A stretch of DNA of 64,000 nucleotides, taken from Alphaproteobacteria bacterium (GTDB lineage Bacteria; Pseudomonadota; Alphaproteobacteria; UBA8366; Aestuariispiraceae). Every line of letters starts with the position of its first letter. The first letter of the stretch is position 1. Where the stretch lies: the NCBI GenBank assembly GCA_030065235.1, contig JASJDC010000003.1, forward strand, positions 248,001 to 312,000, written 5' to 3'. Below the pieces are notes generated by a model. The model was not told the origin of the DNA, searched no databases, and saw only the letters and a list, made by a program, of their open reading frames with translations. Position numbers and translations under genes: made by a program. Shown here piece after piece: positions 46,164 to 53,919 of this stretch.

Positions 46164-47045
46164 TCATTGCCCTTTGAATTGGTCGACAAGCCAGACTTTT
46201 GTCGCCTCAATCGCGGTTGTTGGCGCCATGCCTTTGGGATGCACAAACCAATAGGCGAAACTGGCTGGGATCGAGACTGCGAAAGGCGCCACCAGCCGGC
46301 CTGTCGCAATGTCATCTACGACAAGAATCGACCGGCCCAGCGCGACCCCCTGACCATCGACGGCCGCCTGAAGGATCGCGGCGTCATCCCCCAGTCGAGG
46401 CCCTGCAGGAGGAGTCGAACGGCGCCCGGCGGCCTTGAACCAAGCGGCCCAGTCTTCGGGAATGTCCCCACATAAAAGGGTCGCCCGATCTAAATCCTTT
46501 GGCGTCTTTAAATTAAGCTCTTCAGCGTACTGGGCCGAGCAGACGGGCGTCACCGTCTCGCCGCCAAGCTTAGTCGCTTCCAGATCGGGCGGAGGCGCGG
46601 GGCTGTAGCGGATCGCCGCGTGAACAGCTTCCGAAGCAAAATCCACCAAATGTCGGGATGCGGTGATACGAAGATCGATATCAGGGTTTTTGGCGAGGTA
46701 GTCGCCCAATCGCGGTGCAAACCAACGCGCCGCCACCGACGGAAGCATTGAAAGGGTTACAAATCGATCGGATCGCCGCGCGTCCGTGACAGCGGACCTA
46801 ATGTTAGCAAAGGCCGTCGCCAATTGGCGCGCCAAGCGTTCGCCTGACGGCGTCACAGTCAGTCTGGCGCCATTGCGCACGAACAAATTAACACCCAGCG
46901 TCGCCTCGAGATCGGAGACCTGTCGAGACACGCCGCTTTGTGTGATGCCAAGCTCTTCTCCAGCGGCGGTGAATCCGCCGCATCGGGCGGCGGCCTCAAA
47001 TACCTGAAGCGATCTCAATGGCGGTTTAGCATGAGTGATACGCAT
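46164..47045 (-). CDS. LysR-family regulator (GcvA-like)
   Basis: This 293-aa LysR regulator has the winged helix-turn-helix FEAAARCGGFTAAGEELGITQ (about residues 17-37), a linker helix and an effector-binding domain. The IPASFAYWFVHPKG end is typical of the GcvA-like branch that often acts on amino-acid or transport genes. It is divergent from a GntP-like permease 50 bp away. Both starts lie inside near-identical 16-bp repeats. The regulator most likely controls the permease and its downstream acetyltransferase. The co-inducer is unknown. Confidence 0.92.
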   Translation of the reverse strand: MRITHAKPPLRSLQVFEAAARCGGFTAAGEELGITQSGVSRQVSDLEATLGVNLFVRNGARLTVTPSGERLARQLATAFANIRSAVTDARRSDRFVTLSMLPSVAARWFAPRLGDYLAKNPDIDLRITASRHLVDFASEAVHAAIRYSPAPPPDLEATKLGGETVTPVCSAQYAEELNLKTPKDLDRATLLCGDIPEDWAAWFKAAGRRSTPPAGPRLGDDAAILQAAVDGQGVALGRSILVVDDIATGRLVAPFAVSIPASFAYWFVHPKGMAPTTAIEATKVWLVDQFKGQ

Positions 47046-47105
47046 GCTTTCACTCTCATTTTTGCATTATGACAATGATTCTCCGAGGGTTAGCATGAGC
47101 CATAC
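47026..47105. repeat. Pair of 16-bp direct repeats spanning the two divergent starts
   Basis: TTAGCATGAGTGATAC (47026-47041) and TTAGCATGAGCCATAC (47090-47105) match at 14 of 16 bases in direct orientation, 64 bp apart. They flank the 49-bp gap between a LysR regulator and the permease, and each one lies over or beside a start codon. They could be a duplicated LysR site, or partly an artefact of similar coding starts. Confidence 0.55.
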
Positions 47106-48339
47106 TCAAATAACAATCAGCCTCAGAATGCCAGTCACTCGCGATTCTCTCCTCTCTCCCACAAGCGTCAAAGACCATGTACCCGATTTGCCCTTGGTCG
47201 TTTGGATGGTCTTGCTGACCATCGTCATTGGGCTAACGGCGGGCCTCGGATCGGATGAAGTCATCGGGTTGTTCAGTGCGGGGTTCGGTCGGGCTCTAGG
47301 CGAATTCGCCTTGATCCTCTTGCCTTCTTTCGCCTTGGCTGCAGCTTTGGCGCGCCGGGATATTGCATCCCATACGGCGGGCCGGACTGTCGCGCTCGCC
47401 GCGCCGGTCGCAGGCGCGGGCATGATCTGCCCGGACACTGCCTATGCGGCGCTCTCTCCGGCGGCTGGACGCTATAAAATCGATACAGCGTTTGGCGCGT
47501 ATGCCGGGTTCAAGCTTCTCTATCCCGCCGGACCATTGATCGTGGCTGTAGGCCTCGGCGTAACCGGCGAACAAGGTATAGAACCGATCATATTGCTGCT
47601 GTGGGGCATGCTTTTGACCATGCCTGTCTGGGCGGCGGGCGTGATTTGGGGGCGGTTCGCGACCAGAAGCGGCGCCACAGCGAAAGGCGTCGACAGCCAG
47701 TGGTACAAAGGACGCATGTTAAAGGCCTTTGCACCCTTTCTGGTGATGACTGGTCTGCTGACCCTTGGCGGTGTGGTAGGTCCGACCGGCATTGGCGTGT
47801 TGGACTTTGCACTGCTTCCTAAAGGCGCTTTGATCGCCGCCGCGACCCTTGCTCTGTTGCAGAGTCAATCCGGCGACCGGCGCGCCTGTCTGGATAGCGC
47901 GGTCCGCCGCACCGGATCTTTGCTTCTGGTCATCGGCGCAGCCAGCGCGTTTGGGGCGGTGGTGACAGGGCTGGTCCCTTTGGATCGTTTGCCGCCGCAA
48001 GTCGACGGTGTGCAAACGCTTATTGCGCTGTTTGTCTTGACGGTCCTCTTCAAACTCGCCCAAGGATCGTCGATGGCGACGTTCGCCGCCGTCGGGCCTG
48101 TTGCGGCCCCGATCGTGCTTGCAAGCGATGTGCAGCAGATCGCCGCCGTCTTCGCTATTTGCCTGGGCTCCTTTATCGCTATCTTGCCGAATGATAGTTA
48201 CTATTGGTTGGTGCGTCGAGACGCGCTGGATGACATCAAAGGGGAAGGGCGGGTTATGCGCATCCTATCTGGAGGAGCCGCGGTGCAGGCGTTGATCGGT
48301 ATGGCGGTGCTACTCTTGATGAGTTCCCTATGGCCTTGA
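47095..48339 (+). CDS. GntP-like (gluconate:H+ symporter family) permease
   Basis: This 414-aa membrane protein has about twelve hydrophobic segments. The GntP-family features are AGMICPDTAYAALSPAAGRYK near residue 110, KLLYPAGPLIVAVGLGV near 140 and GSSMATFAAVGPVAAPIV near 340. GntP relatives carry gluconate, D-serine, glycerate or similar hydroxy acids. ATG 47095 was used, and an in-frame ATG at 47128 is an alternative. The nearby threonine aldolase hints at a hydroxy-amino-acid substrate, but this is weak. It overlaps the next gene by 10 bp. Confidence 0.83.
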   Translation: MSHTQITISLRMPVTRDSLLSPTSVKDHVPDLPLVVWMVLLTIVIGLTAGLGSDEVIGLFSAGFGRALGEFALILLPSFALAAALARRDIASHTAGRTVALAAPVAGAGMICPDTAYAALSPAAGRYKIDTAFGAYAGFKLLYPAGPLIVAVGLGVTGEQGIEPIILLLWGMLLTMPVWAAGVIWGRFATRSGATAKGVDSQWYKGRMLKAFAPFLVMTGLLTLGGVVGPTGIGVLDFALLPKGALIAAATLALLQSQSGDRRACLDSAVRRTGSLLLVIGAASAFGAVVTGLVPLDRLPPQVDGVQTLIALFVLTVLFKLAQGSSMATFAAVGPVAAPIVLASDVQQIAAVFAICLGSFIAILPNDSYYWLVRRDALDDIKGEGRVMRILSGGAAVQALIGMAVLLLMSSLWP

Positions 48340-48851
48340 ACGGGGTCACGATCCGGACGCCGACGCCGTCGGATGCTTCTGGAATAAGCGCTATCGACGC
48401 GCAGGGTCTCGCAACCGGTCACGCTACATTTCGCGACACGCCGTATGATTGGAAGAGCTTTAGCGAGAGCTTTTTGGTTGGACGGGGGCTTGCGCTGGTC
48501 GCCGAAGACGCCGCGGGAATTGCGGCTTGGGCGGGTGTGAGCCCGACGTCCGCCCGCGCCGTCTATAGAGGGGTGGGCGAGGTCTCGATCTATGTTTCAA
48601 CAGAGAAACAAGGCGGCGGACTGGGCCGCCATCTGTTGGAGGCCATCGTGGCGGCGTCCGAGGATGCCGGTTATTGGACGCTGGTCGCTCAGATCTTTCC
48701 GGAAAATGAGGCCAGCCTCTCCCTTCATTCGGCGTTGGGGTTCGAGGCCGTCGGCCTCAGAAAGAGATTGGGGCAAATGGGGTACGGCCCATTCGAAGGC
48801 CGCTGGCGCGACGTCATCATGCTGGAACGGCGCAGCCGCTCAATAGGCTGA
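48330..48851 (+). CDS. GNAT N-acetyltransferase (phosphinothricin acetyltransferase-like)
   Basis: This 173-aa GNAT protein starts inside the 3' end of the permease gene (10-bp overlap). Motif A, the acetyl-CoA loop, is visible in VSTEKQGGGLGRHLLEAIVA (about residues 92-111). ASLSLHSALGFEAVGLRKRLG follows, as in the PAT/Bar group that acetylates phosphinothricin or methionine sulfone/sulfoximine analogues. The W-A-G-V-S-P segment is also typical. Its coupling to a permease suggests that it modifies a transported amino-acid-like compound. Confidence 0.88.
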   Translation: MALNGVTIRTPTPSDASGISAIDAQGLATGHATFRDTPYDWKSFSESFLVGRGLALVAEDAAGIAAWAGVSPTSARAVYRGVGEVSIYVSTEKQGGGLGRHLLEAIVAASEDAGYWTLVAQIFPENEASLSLHSALGFEAVGLRKRLGQMGYGPFEGRWRDVIMLERRSRSIG

Positions 48852-48906
48852 CGCGCGACAATGAAGTTGATTGAGCCTTTGCCGCGCGTGCGCTGCGCGG
48901 TGTTCT

Positions 48907-49929
48907 TCATTCAAAGATATTTCGCGAGGCTCGCGCAAAGCGCGTCTCCCGCTTCCGGATCGACGTCAAGATGCGTGACGATCCGGATGCGCCGTTCTCC
49001 GAAAGCCCCGATCTGAACGCCGTGGGCTTGAGAGCCGTCGCCAAACTCTCGGCGTCCGGCGCTTCCGGCGAGACGTCAAGAATGACGATATTCGTCTCGA
49101 CGGGCAGTACGGCGATGACGGACTCGAGAGCCGATATTTGAGAAGCGATGGACGACGCTAAATCGTGATCCTCGGTAGGCCGGTCAATATTGTGCTCAAG
49201 GGCGTAGAGACACATGGAGGCGACAATGCCCGATTGCCGCATGGCGCCGCCGATCTGCTGTTTGATGCGCCAGGCCCGTTCGATAAAATCGACGGAGCCC
49301 GCGAGCACGGCGCCGATCGGCGCGCCCAGGCCTTTTGTGAAATCGATCCAGCATGAATCGTATCGTTCGGCCCAGGTCGCGGCGGGCACGCCCGATCGAA
49401 CGACGGCGTTCATCAGGCGCGCGCCGTCCATATGGGTCGCGAGGCCGGCGTTCTTTGCAACCTCGGCGACGGCTTGGATCTTTTGCAAAGGCCAAACCGC
49501 GCCGCCGCCCGAGTTGGCTGTCTGTTCAACGCACAGCAATCGGCTTTCCGGCATATAGCGGGAGCGCGGGCGAATGGCCTGAGCGACCTGATCTGTTTCA
49601 AAGATCCCATGCTTTCCCTCGATGGCGTGGATCATAACGCCGCTGATTGCGGCCGGCCCGCCGGTCTCGTAGTTGATGATACGACTGCTGCGTTCGCAGA
49701 TGACCTCATCACCGGGCCGCGTATGCACCCGTATCGCGATCTCGTTGCACATGGCGCCGGATGGAAGAAATAGGGCGGCGTCCTTGCCGAGCAGCGAAGC
49801 GACACGGTCGCACAGGTCAAGCGCGGTCGGGTCTTCGTCTTTCTGCTCATCGCCCACGACAGCACGCAGCGACGCGTCGCGCATCGCCATGGACGGCTTG
49901 GTCTTCATGTCGGAGTAGAAATCGTACAT
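48907..49929 (-). CDS. ltaE: Low-specificity L-threonine aldolase-like enzyme, frameshifted near the 3' end
   Basis: This PLP enzyme cleaves L-threonine or L-allo-threonine to glycine and acetaldehyde. Residues 1-301 are normal, with YDFYSDMKTKPSMAMRDA, FLPSGAMCNEIAI, HMDGARLMNAVV and the PLP-lysine in WIDFTKGLGAPIGAVLAGS. After residue 301 (49027-49029) the frame reads an atypical Ser/Arg-rich tail. The next frame reads HGVQIGAFGERR, then RIVTHLDVDPEAGDALCASL, then AKYL and a stop at 48911-48913. This looks like a 1-nt loss (ctcaaagcc to ctcaagcc). The intact product would be about 340 aa. It could be a real mutation or an assembly error. Confidence 0.85.
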   Translation of the reverse strand: MYDFYSDMKTKPSMAMRDASLRAVVGDEQKDEDPTALDLCDRVASLLGKDAALFLPSGAMCNEIAIRVHTRPGDEVICERSSRIINYETGGPAAISGVMIHAIEGKHGIFETDQVAQAIRPRSRYMPESRLLCVEQTANSGGGAVWPLQKIQAVAEVAKNAGLATHMDGARLMNAVVRSGVPAATWAERYDSCWIDFTKGLGAPIGAVLAGSVDFIERAWRIKQQIGGAMRQSGIVASMCLYALEHNIDRPTEDHDLASSIASQISALESVIAVLPVETNIVILDVSPEAPDAESLATALKPTAFRSGLSENGASGSSRILTSIRKRETRFARASRNIFE

Positions 49930-50223
49930 CGGGATAGACGCCTAGCGAGAAATAGCCGATTATCCAGTCAAGTCGCCTGTCGCGCGTTATACTGAGTGAG
50001 GAAGGGCGCGGTCGGCGGCAGGCCACGCCTCACTTACAGCCTCATACGGGCGGAGTACAAATCAACGTCGGCATCGGTCGGTGAGTAGTTTGCGTTAGGG
50101 CGCGCGGCTCTTCGATGGGCCGTTTTCTGGGAATGGGCGCGCCCTTGCACATCCAATAGGGTCGCGTCCATTGACAAGCTTCTACCAAGAGCCGGATGCG
50201 CGCCGAGTAAGGAGCCGCCCCTC
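49930..50223. other. Divergent intergenic region
   Basis: This 294-bp gap separates the leftward threonine aldolase gene from the rightward DUF1971 gene. It holds no open frame with recognisable similarity. Local short frames are Arg/Pro-rich. It should contain promoters for both flanking genes, but I could not assign clear -35/-10 pairs. Confidence 0.45.
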
Positions 50224-50496
50224 GTGAGATCCCTGCCAAAGACGGTTTCGGCCTACAAGCGGACGCCCGACTTTACCGAGGCGACCGTGCCCGCGGGTTT
50301 GACCAAAGACCATAGTACGAAAGCCGGAGTCTGGGCTGTGATCAGCGTTTTGTCCGGTCGGTTGCGGCTTGAAATCTCGAGCGAAGACACCGACGTCGAC
50401 CTCGCTCCGGACCAGCCCGGCGTCGTCGCGCCCGAGGCGGCGCATCGCGTCACGCCGCTTGGGCCTGTTCGGTTCTACGTCACATTCTACCGCTAG
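50224..50496 (+). CDS. DUF1971 domain protein
   Basis: This 90-aa cupin-like protein begins with GTG and includes VSAYKRTPDFTEATVPAGL, HSTKAGVWAVISVLSGRLRLE and PEAAHRVTPLGPVRFYVTFYR. That is the DUF1971 pattern also found in the N-terminal part of some tellurite-resistance TehB-type proteins. No methyltransferase domain is present here. Its 3' end overlaps the convergent LysR gene by 4 bp. Function is unknown. Confidence 0.87.
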   Translation: MRSLPKTVSAYKRTPDFTEATVPAGLTKDHSTKAGVWAVISVLSGRLRLEISSEDTDVDLAPDQPGVVAPEAAHRVTPLGPVRFYVTFYR

Positions 50497-51401
50497 GCGT
50501 TGTCGGTCCGCGCCTCTTCGAGCAGCCAGTCGCGGAAGGCGGCGACCTTGGGCGTATCGGCGCCTTCCTTTGCAGTCAGCAAGTAATAAGCGAACGCAAA
50601 GGGCGTGCTGAGGGCGGGGTCGAAGGGACGCACCAGACGACCCGCAGCGATGTGATGCGTCGTTAGTTTGTCGCCGACCAAGGCGACGCCATGGCCGTCG
50701 AGCGCGGCTTGCATCGCCATGGTCTCCATCGAGAAACGCGGTCCCCGGGTCGGATCGATATTGGTCAGGCCGGCGGCCAGCAGCCACATCCGCCAAGACG
50801 CGTCGGCCTGTTGCCATTCGACATGCAACAACGTATGATAGCGTAGGTCATCGGGCTCGCGCAATGGGCGCTCGCCGTGAAGAAGAGCAGGGCTGCAGAC
50901 CGGTGTGAAGGCGTCGCTGAACAACCGATCGACCCGGACCCCCTCATAGCCGCCCCGACCGTAACGCAGCGCGATATCGGCGTCGCCGCGCGCCACATCG
51001 ACCAGCCGGTCGGTGCCGTCGATCCGGACCTCGATATCCGGATGCTTTGTGCGGAACCGGTCAAGGCGGGGTACAAGCCAAGAAGCGCCGAAGGAGGGTG
51101 AGACGCTGATCGTCAACACCCCGCCGTCGGCATGGGCGCGCATCCGCTCGACGCCTTGGCTGAGCATATCAAAGCCTTCGCCGAGCAACGGCAGGGCCGC
51201 TTGGCCGGTGTCGGTCAGGCGCAGCGCCCTTGTCAGGCGGCGGAACAAGCGGACCTGAAGCAAATCCTCTAGCGCCTTGACCTGATGGCTCACCGCCGCC
51301 GGCGTGACATTCAACTCGGCCGCCGCCTTGGTGAAGCTAAGATGCCGCGCGGCGGCTTCGAAGGCCTTCAGGGCGTTCAGGGGCGGTAGAGGTCTCGACA
51401 T
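50493..51401 (-). CDS. LysR-family regulator (GcvA-like)
   Basis: This 302-aa regulator has the helix-turn-helix AARHLSFTKAAAELNVTPAAVSHQ near residues 17-40, the LLQVRLFRRLTRALRLTDTG stretch and an effector-binding domain. The GPRFSMETMAMQAALDGHGVAL region is typical of the GcvA branch. ATG 51401 was chosen over the adjacent TTG 51404. It is divergent from a small DUF1127-type gene. A 13-bp palindrome lies 34 bp upstream of its start and may be its binding site. Confidence 0.93.
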   Translation of the reverse strand: MSRPLPPLNALKAFEAAARHLSFTKAAAELNVTPAAVSHQVKALEDLLQVRLFRRLTRALRLTDTGQAALPLLGEGFDMLSQGVERMRAHADGGVLTISVSPSFGASWLVPRLDRFRTKHPDIEVRIDGTDRLVDVARGDADIALRYGRGGYEGVRVDRLFSDAFTPVCSPALLHGERPLREPDDLRYHTLLHVEWQQADASWRMWLLAAGLTNIDPTRGPRFSMETMAMQAALDGHGVALVGDKLTTHHIAAGRLVRPFDPALSTPFAFAYYLLTAKEGADTPKVAAFRDWLLEEARTDNA

Positions 51402-51434
51402 CAACTATAACTACAATTTTTCTAACTCATCTGT

Positions 51435-51447
51435 CGAGAACTTCTCG
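51435..51447. promoter_or_regulatory. Palindrome between LysR and the DUF1127-type gene
   Basis: CGAGAACTTCTCG is a perfect 13-bp inverted repeat centred on one base, 34 bp upstream of the LysR start in a 196-bp AT-richer gap. It is a candidate operator for the regulator or the divergent small gene. Confidence 0.5.
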
Positions 51448-51597
51448 TTTGTTCAGCGCAGCGTCTGCCTCTATTTCAAGCTCATATCCGAACTGAAACG
51501 CGCATGAAGCGGCGCGGCGTCGAACGGTTCATGGCCAAGTCAGATTTGGTCATGCGCTCGCCGGCGAACAGCCGAACGCACCCAAATGGAGGACACC

Positions 51598-51936
51598 ATG
51601 AGTGAGACAACCGCACTTCCGCTTTCGACAGAGGGGTTCGCCAGCGGCCGGCCCAGCTCGACGCACGGCGCAGCGCGCGCCGCAGGCCGATCCCAAGAGG
51701 CGGGTATCCGAGTGAAGATCAGAAGTCTGCTCACAGCGCTCCGGCGTGTGACGGCCGAGATCGCCGATCGGCGCTCGCTTATCGGCGCGCCCGAACAAAC
51801 AGCCAAGCTCAACGATCATCTGCTGCGCGATATCGGTTTGGACAGTGCTGACGCGGCGGCGCCGACGGCGCCCGGTTTGGACAGCGCCGGCGAACCGTCG
51901 CTGTGGATCATCCATCGCAAGCGGTGGCTGTCTTGA
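51598..51936 (+). CDS. DUF1127-type small protein
   Basis: This 112-aa protein starts at ATG 51598 after GGAGGA. The C-terminal part has LTALRRVTAEIADRRSLIG followed by KLNDHLLRDIGLDSADA, which matches the DUF1127 (YjiS-like) motif LxxLxDxxLRDIGL. The rest is low in conserved features. Short DUF1127 proteins in alphaproteobacteria have been linked to phosphate uptake and RNA turnover, but the role here is unknown. It lies divergent from the LysR gene, a frequent arrangement. Confidence 0.72.
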   Translation: MSETTALPLSTEGFASGRPSSTHGAARAAGRSQEAGIRVKIRSLLTALRRVTAEIADRRSLIGAPEQTAKLNDHLLRDIGLDSADAAAPTAPGLDSAGEPSLWIIHRKRWLS

Positions 51937-51982
51937 GGCCGCTGAGACGACAGGCCGACGCAGCGTTGCGCCGGTCTGTCGC

Positions 51983-52927
51983 TCAGCCTTTTAGATCGAT
52001 CGCGTTTTGCGGCGCGAACGGGTCTTCGACCGCCTCCAAAAGGCGTCGGCGATCCTCGGCCGTCTCCGGCAACGGAAGTCCGAAGCGCACGTCGAACAGA
52101 CCCGTATAAGGACCGACGAACAGAGTTCTCGCCGCCGCCACCGGCTGCAGCCGCGCCGTCTTCTCGAAACTATGCCCGAGGCCTGACACGGTGAAACGAG
52201 GCGCGTCGGCGATCGGTTCGAGATAGCCTTCCACAGACAATCGGGCCAGCGCGCCGGCGGCCCCGACGAACCGGCCCGGCCTCAGTGACTCGACGACAAA
52301 AACGCCCTCGGCATAACGGCCGCGCGCGGTGACATATTGCCCCTGCAGCGAAGCCAGCGCCGCGGGTTCGGCGATAGGCGCGACGCCGATGCGGTCGCCC
52401 GCGACCGCGCCGCTGACGATGTCTTGCGGTTGCGGCGCGACGGCCAGGCGAGTCGCCTGAACCCGCTCGCGGCGCCACAGGCCTGAGACCGCAACCCGGT
52501 CGCCCAGGCGCAGCCCCTCTGGAAGCGCGGCGTTGGAAGCCACCGGCGCGCCCATGACTTCAAGACCGCCGTTCAGGCTGGTGATCGGCCCGATTAGCGG
52601 GCGCTCACGCACGACGCGCTTGGCGACAAGCGCGCCATCCGCGCGTGTCTCGGCCTCGATGGTCAAGGTGTCGCCGACATGCAGAGCGCTGGACTCGACG
52701 GGCCCATAGCCGTCCTCAACCGCCGTCGTCGTCGGAAGCTCGACGGTCATGCCATTGATTTTGAGGCTGCCGAACCCGGTCACCGTTCCAACAATACCCG
52801 TCCCGCCGATGCCGCCCTCGCGATTATCCGTCACCGCAAGCGATTGCGTCCCGGTCTCGCAGCCGACGAGCGATACGCCCGCAAGGCCCATCAAGACGCG
52901 GCGACGGTCAAACCATGGCGCGGTCAT
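51983..52927 (-). CDS. DUF5666 domain Tat-exported lipoprotein
   Basis: This 314-aa protein has a twin-arginine start FDRRRVLMGLAGVSLVGC, with a lipobox (LVGC). It is probably a Tat-exported lipoprotein. The mature part has repeated small beta domains, such as GIGGTGIVGTVTGFGSLKIN and FVGAAGALARLSVEGYLEPI, which are the DUF5666 (OB-like) repeat pattern. It overlaps the upstream DUF6502 stop by 1 bp (TAATG), so translation is coupled. No function is established for the pair. Confidence 0.87.
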   Translation of the reverse strand: MTAPWFDRRRVLMGLAGVSLVGCETGTQSLAVTDNREGGIGGTGIVGTVTGFGSLKINGMTVELPTTTAVEDGYGPVESSALHVGDTLTIEAETRADGALVAKRVVRERPLIGPITSLNGGLEVMGAPVASNAALPEGLRLGDRVAVSGLWRRERVQATRLAVAPQPQDIVSGAVAGDRIGVAPIAEPAALASLQGQYVTARGRYAEGVFVVESLRPGRFVGAAGALARLSVEGYLEPIADAPRFTVSGLGHSFEKTARLQPVAAARTLFVGPYTGLFDVRFGLPLPETAEDRRRLLEAVEDPFAPQNAIDLKG

Positions 52928-53796
52928 TAATCTTCATCCCCTGCGCCGTCCGGCGGCGATTGGCTGTCCGGCTCTTCCGTGGCGTGATACACATAGACGC
53001 CCAGCCGAAACCGCTCCGTCGCCGCCGGATTGCCCGCGTCTTTTTCCTGGAGAGCGAACGCGCGAGCGTTGAGGTCGGTCAACAGCGTCATACCCCGTTC
53101 ATGAGCTTCTTTTTCCAAGGCTTCAACCGAGTTTTGCGTGAGTCGGTTGTAAAAGACCGCTCTTTCGAAAAACGGGGCCGGGTCCGTCAACAAGTTCTCA
53201 GTCGCTGCTGAGACATGGTCGCCGAGGTTTCGGCCATAGAATACAAGCTTCTCGTCGGCGGCGCCGGGCGCGACGACGGCCGCCGCGGTCAGAGCGATAT
53301 GCGCCGCGGACCCGTGTCCCTCGACAATCACCAGTCCTTGCGACTCCATCGCGTCTAGAACGGTCCTCGGCCGCACATCCTTGCTGACCGCCGCCACCAA
53401 CCCGTCGAAACTCGGTCCGTCATCGGCCGTCCGCGGCAGCGGTTGCGGCGCGCCCGAGGGCGCCAGCGCAGGGTCTGCGAGCCAGCGTCCGACCACGGTC
53501 GCCAAGGTGGTGACCCGGCGGGCGGCGGCGCGGCGGTTCTCGTCCGGACCGCCGCGCAACGCCTTGACGTCGCGTCTGTGGATCCCAGTCAGCACGCTGA
53601 TCCGGCTATCGGTGGGGCGCGCGCCGCGCTCCTCCGAGAAATCCGCTTCGGCCGACTCAACATAGACCTCTTTCAACAGACGATAGGCGCTGGGCGCTGT
53701 CACGCCGCGGGCGATCATCATCTTCACCAATGGGCGCAAGACCGCTTTCAGAGCGCGGTCCAGCACGGGCGGATCTTGGGCGTTTTGCTCAGTCAT
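52927..53796 (-). CDS. DUF6502 family protein
   Basis: This 289-aa protein starts MTEQNAQDPPVLDRALKAVL at ATG 53796. It has an N-terminal helical region with GVTAPSAYRLLKEVYVESAE and SRISVLTGIHRRDVKAL, which resembles a small helix-turn-helix segment, then a longer helical body. It matches the DUF6502 family often seen upstream of DUF5666 proteins. It may be a DNA-binding or regulatory protein, but that is inference. Its frame continues upstream without similarity and was trimmed. It is divergent from the fasciclin gene. Confidence 0.85.
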   Translation of the reverse strand: MTEQNAQDPPVLDRALKAVLRPLVKMMIARGVTAPSAYRLLKEVYVESAEADFSEERGARPTDSRISVLTGIHRRDVKALRGGPDENRRAAARRVTTLATVVGRWLADPALAPSGAPQPLPRTADDGPSFDGLVAAVSKDVRPRTVLDAMESQGLVIVEGHGSAAHIALTAAAVVAPGAADEKLVFYGRNLGDHVSAATENLLTDPAPFFERAVFYNRLTQNSVEALEKEAHERGMTLLTDLNARAFALQEKDAGNPAATERFRLGVYVYHATEEPDSQSPPDGAGDED

Positions 53797-53839
53797 CTCG
53801 CTAGTATCGCCTATTGTGTAAAAAATTCCCACAAATGAA

Positions 53840-53896
53840 TTGACACGATCGAACGTTTGTTGGATAACTCCGTCGTGACGTGTGCAAATTGCACAC
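53840..53896 (+). promoter_or_regulatory. Fasciclin-gene promoter and palindrome
   Basis: TTGACA (53840-53845) and GATAAC (53863-53868) are spaced 17 bp apart. Just downstream, GTGTGCAAATTGCACAC (53880-53896) is a perfect inverted repeat of eight-base arms around one base, within the expected transcript start or early leader. It could be an operator or a leader hairpin. The fasciclin gene begins 24 bp further on after AAAGGAGA. Confidence 0.65.
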
Positions 53897-53919
53897 TCAA
53901 TCATAAAAGGAGATCTCAA

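Noticed and set aside
53849-53858. GAACGTTTGT in the fasciclin promoter, resembling half of the LacI-type operator
   Set aside because: Only nine central bases match and the flanks do not form the palindrome. It was treated as chance.
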